This document shows positions 32,953 through 38,820 of a stretch of 38,820 nucleotides of DNA, piece after piece. A model generated the notes under the pieces. That model was not told where the DNA came from and made no database searches. It was given only the letters and a program-made list of their open reading frames with translations. The stretch is from positions 1 to 38,820 of the forward strand of contig DAOTWZ010000053.1 of the NCBI GenBank assembly GCA_034435615.1. The letters are read 5' to 3'. Every line of letters begins with the position of its first letter. The stretch's first letter is position 1. The position numbers were made by a program, and so were the translations under genes. This stretch comes from H17-190 sp034435615 (GTDB lineage: Bacteria > Chloroflexota > Dehalococcoidia > SM23-28-2 > HRBIN24).

Positions 32953-33177
32953 TCACGACCCTTCGAAACCGCTGATCTCGTCGGTGATCCTGTCCAACAG
33001 GTCCTGGATAGCGCCGCTGTAGGCGGCCCACACGATACCGGCCACGATTAGCACGATGACGAAGGTGAGCATCAGGTACTCGGCCAGGTCCTGGCCCTCC
33101 TCGCTCACGTGCAGACGCCCCAGCAGGGCCCGGGCGAGGTCCTTGGCGATTCCGAGGTAACCCAGAAGCATGGTCAT
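32953..33177 (-). CDS. flp: Flp family type IVb pilin 2 (first gene of the Tad operon)
   Basis: A 74-residue prepilin. The leader ends SEEG, followed by QDLAEYLMLTFVIVLIVAGI with the Flp Glu-Tyr, and an acidic soluble tail. The start is the ATG at 33177 with GGAGG eight to nine bases upstream; an open frame running further upstream has no homology. It is closely related to flp1 (same membrane-helix pattern), an apparent tandem duplication. It is likely the major pilin, being promoter-proximal and followed by a hairpin. Confidence 0.93.
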   Translation of the reverse strand: MTMLLGYLGIAKDLARALLGRLHVSEEGQDLAEYLMLTFVIVLIVAGIVWAAYSGAIQDLLDRITDEISGFEGS

Positions 33178-33315
33178 TCCGTTTTCCTCCCTCCTGTCAG
33201 GTTCCGTTTCTCGCTGTCTCTGCCAGCTCGGCTGGCTGTGGACTGTTCGGGTCTGCGCTGTTCCTCGTTTCCTCCGTCGCTTACCACCCCCCGCTGGGGG
33301 GGCGCTGTTCCCATC

Positions 33316-33344
33316 TTGACGGGACGGTGAGGGAGCCCTATAAT
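33316..33344 (+). promoter_or_regulatory. Near-consensus promoter on the plus strand, no gene downstream
   Basis: TTGACG and TATAAT are separated by exactly 17 bases, 11 of 12 consensus matches. It points away from the pilin gene and into the 3' end of the minus-strand gtrA. No plus-strand coding sequence follows, so it may drive a non-coding or antisense RNA. Confidence 0.5.
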
Positions 33345-33361
33345 CCCGTCTGGCCAAGGGA

Positions 33362-33423
33362 AACCAGCAGTCCGCCCCCGGACTGGTTCTTCGGGCCGTG
33401 GCTGGAGGCCCCCCCGCCTCCAG
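33362..33423 (+). other. Two adjacent stable hairpins directly downstream of the plus-strand promoter
   Basis: The first hairpin (33362-33388) pairs AACCAG with CTGGTT around an inner CGG/CCG stem; the second (33401-33423) pairs CTGGAGGC with GCCTCCAG over eight bases. On the plus strand they would lie within the first 75 bases of the predicted transcript; on the minus strand they would be in the flp2 leader. They match no RNA family I recognise. Confidence 0.35.
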
Positions 33424-33498
33424 CCGTTCTGTGTGTGCGTATCTCCTGCGCCTGTCCACCTCCTCGTCAGCTGGATTTCTACATGCTCTAACGCAAGG

Positions 33499-33541
33499 AG
33501 CGCTGGTTTTATTACAGGCGGCCCTGCCGGCCGCCAGCGCT
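33499..33541. terminator. Nested inverted repeat at the gtrA 3' end
   Basis: An outer AGCGCTGG/CCAGCGCT pair (33499-33506 and 33534-33541) encloses an inner GGCGGCC/GGCCGCC stem (33517-33523 and 33529-33535, five-base loop); the two share two bases so are alternatives. The outer arm overlaps the gtrA stop codon. No T-run follows on the minus strand, so terminator function is likely but unproven. Confidence 0.45.
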
Positions 33542-33971
33542 AGCGCCGCCAGGTCCAGAGGCAATTGAGGGAGAAGCTGGCGAAAAAGCCGAGAGCGATC
33601 CCGCTGAGGGCCGCCAGCAGGTAGTGGCAGGGAGTCAGGGAGGTCAGCGAGTGAATGGCGCTCAGAGAGACCGCCATTGATCCCAGCGAGACGAGGTTGA
33701 ACTTCAGGAGCCTTCGCAGGGAAGGCGAGCGGGTGGCGAAGGTCCAGAGGTCGTTCCAGATGTAGTTGTTGGCCACCGAGGCCTCGAAGGAGAGAGCGGC
33801 CGCCGCCAGGAGAGGCAGACCGGCGGCGTCGTGGAGGAGAGCAAGGAGGCCCAGATTGACGAGGACGCCGCTCCCACCCACGACGCCGAACTTGAGGAGG
33901 CGCTGAAGGCCCTCCGGCCGGCGCAACGGCCAGAGGGCAGCGGGGCCTCTGGCTCGCTCAGCGAGCTGCAC
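33540..33971 (-). CDS. GtrA-like membrane protein
   Basis: A 143-residue GtrA-family protein with four predicted membrane helices. The family start LLKFGVVGGSGVLVNLGLL, the ANNYIWNDLWTF motif and the C-terminal FSLNCLWTWRR are clear. GtrA proteins are proposed to move polyprenyl-phosphate sugars across the membrane. The GTG start has AAGGAGG upstream and overlaps the polyprenyl-phosphate glycosyltransferase gene by 14 bases, a classic pairing in which one makes and the other flips the lipid-linked sugar. Confidence 0.92.
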   Translation of the reverse strand: MQLAERARGPAALWPLRRPEGLQRLLKFGVVGGSGVLVNLGLLALLHDAAGLPLLAAAALSFEASVANNYIWNDLWTFATRSPSLRRLLKFNLVSLGSMAVSLSAIHSLTSLTPCHYLLAALSGIALGFFASFSLNCLWTWRR

Positions 33972-34746
33972 CCTGCCTCCTTCTGTCCGGCCACAGCCTC
34001 CGCCGCCCCTGCGGCCTCAGAGCGAACCGCAGGCAGAGGAGCGTCCACATTCCCTCCGCGGCCATCCCCAGGCCGATCTTGGACCGCCCCCAGCGCCGCT
34101 CCTGGAAGACGAAGGGGACCTCCACCAGGCGCAGCCCTGCCCGGTGGCAGCGATAGTTCATCTCAGCCTGGAAGCCGAAGCCGGCGGTGCGCACCGTCGT
34201 CAGTCCCGCCCGCTCGAGCGCCTCCCGACGGAAGGCCTTGAAGCCGCCGGTGACGTCGGCCAGGGGGAGGCCCAAGACGAGGCGGGCATACAGATTGGCC
34301 AGCCGGCTGACGAGGCGGCGGCGCCAGGGCCAGCGAAGGTCCAGGCCGCCGCCAGGGGCGTAGCGGGAGGCCACGGCCACATCGTGCTCCTCCAGGGCGG
34401 CCAGCAGGCGAGGGACCAGCTCCGGAGGGTGGGAGAAATCGGCGTCCATCTGGACGACGCAGTCGGCCCCTCGCTGGAGGGCCAGGGCGAAGCCTTGACA
34501 GTAGGCGGTGCCCAGCCCCTGCTTGCCCGGCCGGTGGAGAACCTCCACCCGGCCGGGATAGCGACGGGCCAGCTCCTCCGCCAGCTCGCCGGTGCCATCG
34601 GGGGAGGCGTCGTCCACCACCAGGACTCGCAGGCCAGGGACGGGGAGGGAGAGGAGGCGCTCCACCAGAGGCGTCAGGTTCTCCCGCTCATTATAGGTGG
34701 GCAGGACGACGTAGACGCGCCGCTCGCCCTGCTGCCTGGGGGACAT
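33958..34746 (-). CDS. Dolichol/undecaprenyl-phosphate mannosyltransferase-like GT2 enzyme
   Basis: A 262-residue family-2 glycosyltransferase. The nucleotide-sugar site shows VVLPTYNERENL, VVDDASPDGT, and the DxD-containing QMDADFSHPPE; then GGFKAFRREAL and QAEMNYRCHRAG, as in DPM1-type polyprenol-phosphate mannose (or glucose) synthases. It has no C-terminal membrane anchor of its own; the adjacent GtrA protein could supply this. The start at 34746 follows the GT-C gene by seven bases; an in-frame extension overlaps that gene. Confidence 0.93.
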   Translation of the reverse strand: MSPRQQGERRVYVVLPTYNERENLTPLVERLLSLPVPGLRVLVVDDASPDGTGELAEELARRYPGRVEVLHRPGKQGLGTAYCQGFALALQRGADCVVQMDADFSHPPELVPRLLAALEEHDVAVASRYAPGGGLDLRWPWRRRLVSRLANLYARLVLGLPLADVTGGFKAFRREALERAGLTTVRTAGFGFQAEMNYRCHRAGLRLVEVPFVFQERRWGRSKIGLGMAAEGMWTLLCLRFALRPQGRRRLWPDRRRQGAAR

Positions 34747-34753
34747 TCCCTCC

Positions 34754-36409
34754 TCACCCCTCCTTGAGGCGGTACACATCACCATAGTAGGTCAGGGGCC
34801 GCTCCTCGTAGCGCTCCCCGACTACCTCTTTATAGACCTCCACTAGTGCCGGATCGAACTCGATGCGGCCGACGTGCTCATAGTGCTCCTCCAGGAAGGG
34901 GAGGAGTTGCCACGGGTAGAAATCGACCGTCCCCTCCAGGTAGTAAGGCCAGAGGGTGTCTATGATCACTGCCGGCCGGTTACGGCGCAGGTCGTCCAGC
35001 AGGCTGGGGATGGTGCTCGTGTCGCTCTCCAGAGGGAAGTAGTGGAAGAAGCGGGAGGCCGGGCGTCGATCGGCGTAGACGTAGAGTTCACCCTGGCGAC
35101 CCAGGTTGTAGATGGTCTGGCCCGGCGCCGTCCAGCGCTGGAGCTGGACAGCCACCGACGGCGCCTGAAGCTCCCGGAGACGGGTGTTGGCTGGGCTAGC
35201 CAGTACTTCCCTGGTCAGGTGTCGGTGACTCTCGGTTGGGAGCGTATAGGCACGGCCATTCAGGAGAGCGGAGAAGGCGAAGGCGACGACGAAGAGTCCG
35301 TAGAGGGACGTCTTGGCCCGGAGGCCCAGCCGTCGCCATCCCTGACGGGACCAGTAGACGCCCAGGGCACAGCCGACTAGGAGGGCCATGCCCGGCCGGA
35401 GCAGGGCGAAGTAGTGAGAATTATACTTGCCGGTAATAGCTATCGCCAGGACGGCGGCGGCGCACCAAGAGAGGAGCAAGGGTGCCCAGGGATGGCCTCG
35501 ACGGGCCAGCAGGACGGCGCCGATGCTGGCCATGAGCAGCCAGGGGCCGGCCACCAGAGAATAGGCCACCGCAGCGCCCAGCCCATTGAGCAGCCGCGTG
35601 CTGGGAGAGGAGGCCTCGCTGTAGAGGAGGGGGAACTTGACCGCCCCGTAGAGGAGGTCGCCCAGGCTGCCCGTCAGCAGATAGGGAAGGGCCACCACCA
35701 GGGGCACGATGAGGAGTCCGCCCACCAGCGCCAATACTGGGGGGTGCGCCCGCCAGAACGGAAGGCCCCTCGTCCGTCTGGACTGTTGCCAGGCGAAGAA
35801 GAGGAGGACGAGGAAGTGTGCCAGCACCAATTGCATGGTCATGACGGCGACGCCGCCCAGAAGGCCCGCCACCAGGTACCAGCGCACGTCCTCCGTCCTG
35901 ATGCCCAGGGTGAAGGCGACGAGGGACGCCACCAGGGGCGGCAGAACCAGATAGCCAGGCTGCGCCCACTCGCCGGTGGGAACGAGGACGGCGAGGGAAG
36001 CGAAGGCGAAGGCGGCCACCAGGCCGGCGCGAGGGGAGAAGAGGAGCCGCCCTTCCAGATAGACCAGCAGGGTGGTGAGGGAAAGGGCCATCATTACGAG
36101 TACGTCGGCCAGCCACGCCCTCTCCCTCAGGATGAGGAGCCCTACTGCGTACCAGAGGTAGACCACAGGCGGAGCGATATCGAACAGATCGCGATAGGGG
36201 AGGGCGCCTCGCAGCATCTCCCGCGCTATGGTGACGAACATCCCCTCGTCGTTCATCAGGGGCGCGCCCGCGAAGGGGGCGAGCAGAACGACGGGCAGGA
36301 GAGAGGCCGCCAGAACGAGGAAGAGGTGCAACAGAGTAGAGCGACTCACGGCTACCCGTACGCCGGGCCGCCGGGCCGCCTCTATCAGCACGGCCTCTGC
36401 TTCTCTCAC
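34754..36409 (-). CDS. GT-C family (GT39/ArnT-like) membrane glycosyltransferase
   Basis: A 551-residue membrane protein with about ten to twelve hydrophobic segments across residues 20-400 and a soluble C-terminal domain. The first extracytoplasmic loop carries the acidic motif MNDEGMFVTIAREMLRG, where GT-C enzymes such as ArnT and protein O-mannosyltransferases have their catalytic Asp. It should transfer a sugar from a polyprenyl-phosphate donor, which the two downstream genes would make and flip. The acceptor is unknown; the nearby pilus suggests but does not prove pilin glycosylation. The GTG start has only weak ribosome-binding support. Confidence 0.85.
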   Translation of the reverse strand: MREAEAVLIEAARRPGVRVAVSRSTLLHLFLVLAASLLPVVLLAPFAGAPLMNDEGMFVTIAREMLRGALPYRDLFDIAPPVVYLWYAVGLLILRERAWLADVLVMMALSLTTLLVYLEGRLLFSPRAGLVAAFAFASLAVLVPTGEWAQPGYLVLPPLVASLVAFTLGIRTEDVRWYLVAGLLGGVAVMTMQLVLAHFLVLLFFAWQQSRRTRGLPFWRAHPPVLALVGGLLIVPLVVALPYLLTGSLGDLLYGAVKFPLLYSEASSPSTRLLNGLGAAVAYSLVAGPWLLMASIGAVLLARRGHPWAPLLLSWCAAAVLAIAITGKYNSHYFALLRPGMALLVGCALGVYWSRQGWRRLGLRAKTSLYGLFVVAFAFSALLNGRAYTLPTESHRHLTREVLASPANTRLRELQAPSVAVQLQRWTAPGQTIYNLGRQGELYVYADRRPASRFFHYFPLESDTSTIPSLLDDLRRNRPAVIIDTLWPYYLEGTVDFYPWQLLPFLEEHYEHVGRIEFDPALVEVYKEVVGERYEERPLTYYGDVYRLKEG

Positions 36410-36477
36410 CTGGCGCCGTCCCTATCACTCGAGGGGTCGTCAGTGACAAAAACGTCCCGTGAGAGAAGCCATTACAG

Positions 36478-36496
36478 GGAAGCGTCCTACGCTTCC
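36478..36496 (-). terminator. Hairpin overlapping the VWA/FHA gene stop
   Basis: GGAAGCG and CGCTTCC form a perfect seven-base stem around a five-base loop that includes the TAG stop codon (36489-36487). No T-run follows directly, though a GTTTTTG lies about 30 bases further. Probably a weak terminator or mRNA 3' structure between this gene and the glycosyltransferase. Confidence 0.45.
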
Positions 36497-38550
36497 GGGC
36501 TGCGGCTGGTGCCCCAGCCCGTCATCTCCTCGAAGCGCAGGAAGTAGGGGCCGATCTGGATCTCGTCGCCCTGCTCCAGGACGGCCCAGAAGACGCGCTG
36601 GCCGCTCACCAGGGTGCCGCCCTCCGGCGTCAGGTCGTGCAGCATGAACTTGCCGTCCCGATACCAGATGCGCACCTGCCGCGGGGCGATCCCCTGTCCC
36701 TGCAGTTGCAGGCCGCACCCCGGCCCGCTGCCGATGGTGAGGGGCTCCCGGGCCAGTTCCACCGTGAGGGGCTCGGCCATCCCCGGCCCGCGGACGATGA
36801 GCCTGGCCAGGGGGCCGGGCGGCCAGGTGTCCTCCTGGACCGGCGGTGTCTCTGGCGGGGCCGCTTCCGGCGCCGCGCTGACGGTAGCGGCCTCCGTCGG
36901 CGGGGGGACGGCGATCTGGCCCCGCCGGCGGCCGCGCTGGTACCACCAGAGGCCAGCGCCAGCGGCGGCCAGAGCGACCAGCGCCGGCCCTCCCACCGTC
37001 GCCACCAGAAGGGGAGAGACGGGCCAGCCGCCGCTCGCCGCCTGCAGCCGCACCGAGGTGCGACCCTCCTGTCCACCCTCGTCCTCGGCGGTCACCAGCA
37101 GCTCCACGCCCTCCTCCGGGTAGGCGGCGGGATCCAGGGTGACGGAGAAGGGCGGAGAGGTCAGCTCCGCCAGGAGGATGTCGCCCAGGTAGAAGCGGAC
37201 GGCCCGCACCGGTCGCTGGGACTGCACCTGGGCCTCCAGGGTGGTGGCCCCTTTCATCTTCAACGTCTCCCCCGCCTCCTGCCCCAGCTCCCCCCTGGGC
37301 CCCAGGATGCGCAGGCGCGGGGGGACGGCCGCCACCGTGAGGGGCACTTCCAGAGCGGCGCTCCCTCCCACGGCGTCTCGCACCTCCACTCGCAGGTTAT
37401 GGGGGCCCGGGGAGAGGGAGACGGGGTCCAGCAGGTGCTCGTAGGGAGGAGAGCCCCTCTCCTGGAGCAGACGGCCGTCCAGCAAGTAGCGCACCGTCAC
37501 GGCCTCGCTGGCGGAGACGGAGGGCACCAGCAGGAGGGGCGCCTCCAACCTCTGGCCCGCCTGGAGGCCGGGCAGGGAGAGCTGGGGCGGCCGGTAGCCT
37601 GGGGGCAAGGCCTCGAAGCTGCGCTGGCCGACGCCGCTCGCCTCGCCAGACCTGACGGTGACCTGGAGCTGGTACTGGCCGGCCCTCGCTCCCTGGCCGA
37701 AGTCCACTCGCAGGACGTACTGGGCCCGTAGCAGGTTCTGGATCCCCTCGTACAGAGGGGGCAGGGCGGCGGGGTCGGGGGCGAAGTAGGCCTGACCCTG
37801 GGTCAGGGCCGCCAGCTCGTTCAGATAGCCCTGATCCGGGGCCTGCCCCAACCCCACCGAGAAGACGGGGACGCCGCTGCGGGCCGCCGCCTCCAGAGAG
37901 GAGGCGCGGCTGGCCCGGCTGAGGCCGCCGAAGTCCTCGCCGTCGCTCAAAAGGATGACCGCCCGCCGCGGCAGGGGCGCGGCGGCGGCCCGGCCCACCG
38001 CCGCCACCACGGCGTCGTAGAGGGCCGTGTTTCCGGCGGCCTGGAGGCGGTCTATGGCCTGGAAGAGGGCGTTCTTATCGGCCGTCATCTCCTGGACGAC
38101 GTTGACGCCGTTGCTGAAGGTGACGAGAGCCGCCTGGTCGCCGGGGCCCAGGCGGGAGACGTAGTCCCTGGCCACCTGACGGGCCATGGCCAGCGGCGCG
38201 CCCTGCATGCTGCCGCTGACGTCGATGACCAGGACGACGCCGATGCCGATGCCGCTGTCGACGGCCGGCGTCAGCTCCAGCACCGGTAGCTGGGCTCCCC
38301 CGGCCGATACCTGGAAGTTGTGGAGCTGAAGGCCCCGCACCGGCACCCCCGTCTGGTCCACCACGGAGAGCGTGGCGGTGACCTGCGGGAACTGGCTGGC
38401 GTCGACTTGGTTGATGTGGACCTGGAGGCCACCCTCGGCGCCGGCCGGGCTAGGCCGGAGGAGAGCGGCGAGAGAACAAAGAGAGAGTATGAGAGGAACG
38501 AGACGCAGGGCCAGCGCAGCGAGAGCGGGCACTCGTAGCGTCATGCTCAT
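36487..38550 (-). CDS. VWA-domain membrane protein with C-terminal FHA-like domain
   Basis: A 687-residue protein. A signal peptide (about 1-38) is followed by a von Willebrand A domain with a full MIDAS (DVSGSM at 110-115, TALYDA, LSDGED), then two Ig-like/bacterial beta-sandwich regions (about 330-510), one membrane helix near 530-550 and a Pro/Ala-rich linker. The cytoplasmic end (about 600-680) has the FHA frame LTIGSGPGCGLQL...GDEIQIGPYFLRF, but the usual GR and SxxH phosphothreonine-binding residues are GS and PRQV, so binding may be lost. Such proteins may link an extracellular metal-dependent adhesive domain to cytoplasmic kinase signalling (inference). A partial gene resembling DUF5667 proteins lies 36 bases upstream. 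Confidence 0.88.
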   Translation of the reverse strand: MSMTLRVPALAALALRLVPLILSLCSLAALLRPSPAGAEGGLQVHINQVDASQFPQVTATLSVVDQTGVPVRGLQLHNFQVSAGGAQLPVLELTPAVDSGIGIGVVLVIDVSGSMQGAPLAMARQVARDYVSRLGPGDQAALVTFSNGVNVVQEMTADKNALFQAIDRLQAAGNTALYDAVVAAVGRAAAAPLPRRAVILLSDGEDFGGLSRASRASSLEAAARSGVPVFSVGLGQAPDQGYLNELAALTQGQAYFAPDPAALPPLYEGIQNLLRAQYVLRVDFGQGARAGQYQLQVTVRSGEASGVGQRSFEALPPGYRPPQLSLPGLQAGQRLEAPLLLVPSVSASEAVTVRYLLDGRLLQERGSPPYEHLLDPVSLSPGPHNLRVEVRDAVGGSAALEVPLTVAAVPPRLRILGPRGELGQEAGETLKMKGATTLEAQVQSQRPVRAVRFYLGDILLAELTSPPFSVTLDPAAYPEEGVELLVTAEDEGGQEGRTSVRLQAASGGWPVSPLLVATVGGPALVALAAAGAGLWWYQRGRRRGQIAVPPPTEAATVSAAPEAAPPETPPVQEDTWPPGPLARLIVRGPGMAEPLTVELAREPLTIGSGPGCGLQLQGQGIAPRQVRIWYRDGKFMLHDLTPEGGTLVSGQRVFWAVLEQGDEIQIGPYFLRFEEMTGWGTSRSPEA

Positions 38551-38586
38551 CGTCGGCCGGAGGCCGAGAGAGAGTCAGCATCCTGG

Positions 38587-38820
38587 TCAGCCTTTGCGGC
38601 CACTGCCCCTCGACCCCTCCCCCTCTATTTTGGCCAAGAGGGCCTGTTTTGTCTTCTCGCGCCACTGCGGGGAGGGGTCAGCCTCGGCGGGGAGACGGGG
38701 CAGGCTCTCCACGAGCCTGAGGAGGGGCAGCAGCCTCTTCCTCAACTCCGGGTGCTGGGCAATGCACCTCTCGAGGTCTCCTTCGCTCCGCTGGTAGGCC
38801 TCAAGACACTGAGCAAGGGC
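38587..38820 (-). CDS. C-terminal fragment of a DUF5667/anti-sigma-associated-like protein
   Basis: A partial reading frame entering from the right edge with 77 codons before the stop at 38589-38587. It reads as a helical segment: LAQCLEAYQRSEGDLERC, then IAQHPELRKRLLPLLRLVE, then QWREKTKQALLAKIEG. This is the typical N-terminal pattern seen before DUF5667 or in short proteins next to ECF sigma factors in Chloroflexota and Actinobacteria, where a short domain describes the protein length; here the protein ends early. It may be co-transcribed with the VWA gene. Recognition is by pattern only. Confidence 0.6.
   Translation of the reverse strand, partial: ALAQCLEAYQRSEGDLERCIAQHPELRKRLLPLLRLVESLPRLPAEADPSPQWREKTKQALLAKIEGEGSRGSGRKG

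Larger units (their letters stand above)
33178..33539. promoter_or_regulatory. Intergenic leader region between gtrA and flp2
   Basis: This 362-base gap contains no gene I can support. It holds a near-consensus plus-strand promoter (33316-33344), two hairpins (33362-33423), a gtrA-proximal inverted repeat (33499-33541) and, on the minus strand, the flp2 leader with a GGAGGGAGG-type ribosome binding site. A clear minus-strand promoter for the Tad operon was not found; weak -10 candidates are GATTAT near 33345-33340 and TAGAAA near 33480. Confidence 0.4.

Noticed and set aside
33178..33539. Cyclic-di-GMP (GEMM) riboswitch controlling the pilus operon
   Set aside because: An ACGCACA stretch is present but the conserved GEMM core and receptor elements are missing on both strands.
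33178..33564. N-terminal extension of the second Flp pilin
   Set aside because: The prepilin is complete from 33177 with a good ribosome binding site; the extension covers hairpins and the gtrA end.

Overview
The window is a gene-dense, high-GC (roughly two-thirds G+C by eye) bacterial chromosome segment. No rRNA, tRNA, CRISPR array, prophage or insertion sequence was found. A secretin-free Tad/Flp pilus locus, a mycobacterial-type CysO/CysM sulfur system, coproheme-decarboxylase-like and DegV proteins, and a DUF5667-like fragment next to a VWA/FHA protein suggest a monoderm-like lineage. Chloroflexota, perhaps Dehalococcoidia-related, is my best guess. This is inferred from gene content only.

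Layout. (1) 1-7.6 kb: a class A penicillin-binding protein cut by the window edge and a methyltransferase (minus strand), then gatC-gatA-MOSC and a class I aminotransferase (plus strand), then an inositol-monophosphatase-like gene. (2) 7.6-13.3 kb, minus strand: argS, a DUF402 phosphatase-like gene, recG and degV. (3) 13.3-20.7 kb, minus strand: a sulfur-assimilation cluster. It holds two cysteine synthase-family enzymes (CysM-type and CysK-type), three ubiquitin-like sulfur-carrier domains (one fused to its E1-like activating enzyme), an Rrf2 regulator, a divergent Na/Pi-cotransporter-family protein, a NIL-domain protein and a threonine-synthase-like enzyme. (4) 20.7-25.5 kb: a ferredoxin reductase (minus) divergent from an aldo/keto reductase, a chlorite-dismutase-family/Rieske fusion and a cytochrome P450 (plus). 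(5) 25.5-33.2 kb, minus strand: a Tad pilus operon, flp2-flp1-tadE-tadG-cpaB-cpaE-tadA-tadB-tadC. (6) 33.5-38.8 kb, minus strand: GtrA, a polyprenyl-phosphate glycosyltransferase, a GT-C glycosyltransferase, a VWA/FHA membrane protein and a fragment resembling DUF5667 proteins.

The most striking system is region 3. The threonine-synthase-like gene is preceded by a promoter, a well-conserved SAM-I (S-box) riboswitch and an intrinsic terminator, and is followed at once by a NIL-domain gene and a carrier ending in Gly-Gly. SAM control makes sense for methionine synthesis but not for threonine synthesis. I therefore propose that this enzyme uses O-phosphohomoserine and a protein thiocarboxylate to make homocysteine, with the carrier charged by the nearby carrier-E1 fusion protein. 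The same fusion would serve the CysO/CysM cysteine route. These assignments are testable inference, not demonstrated function.
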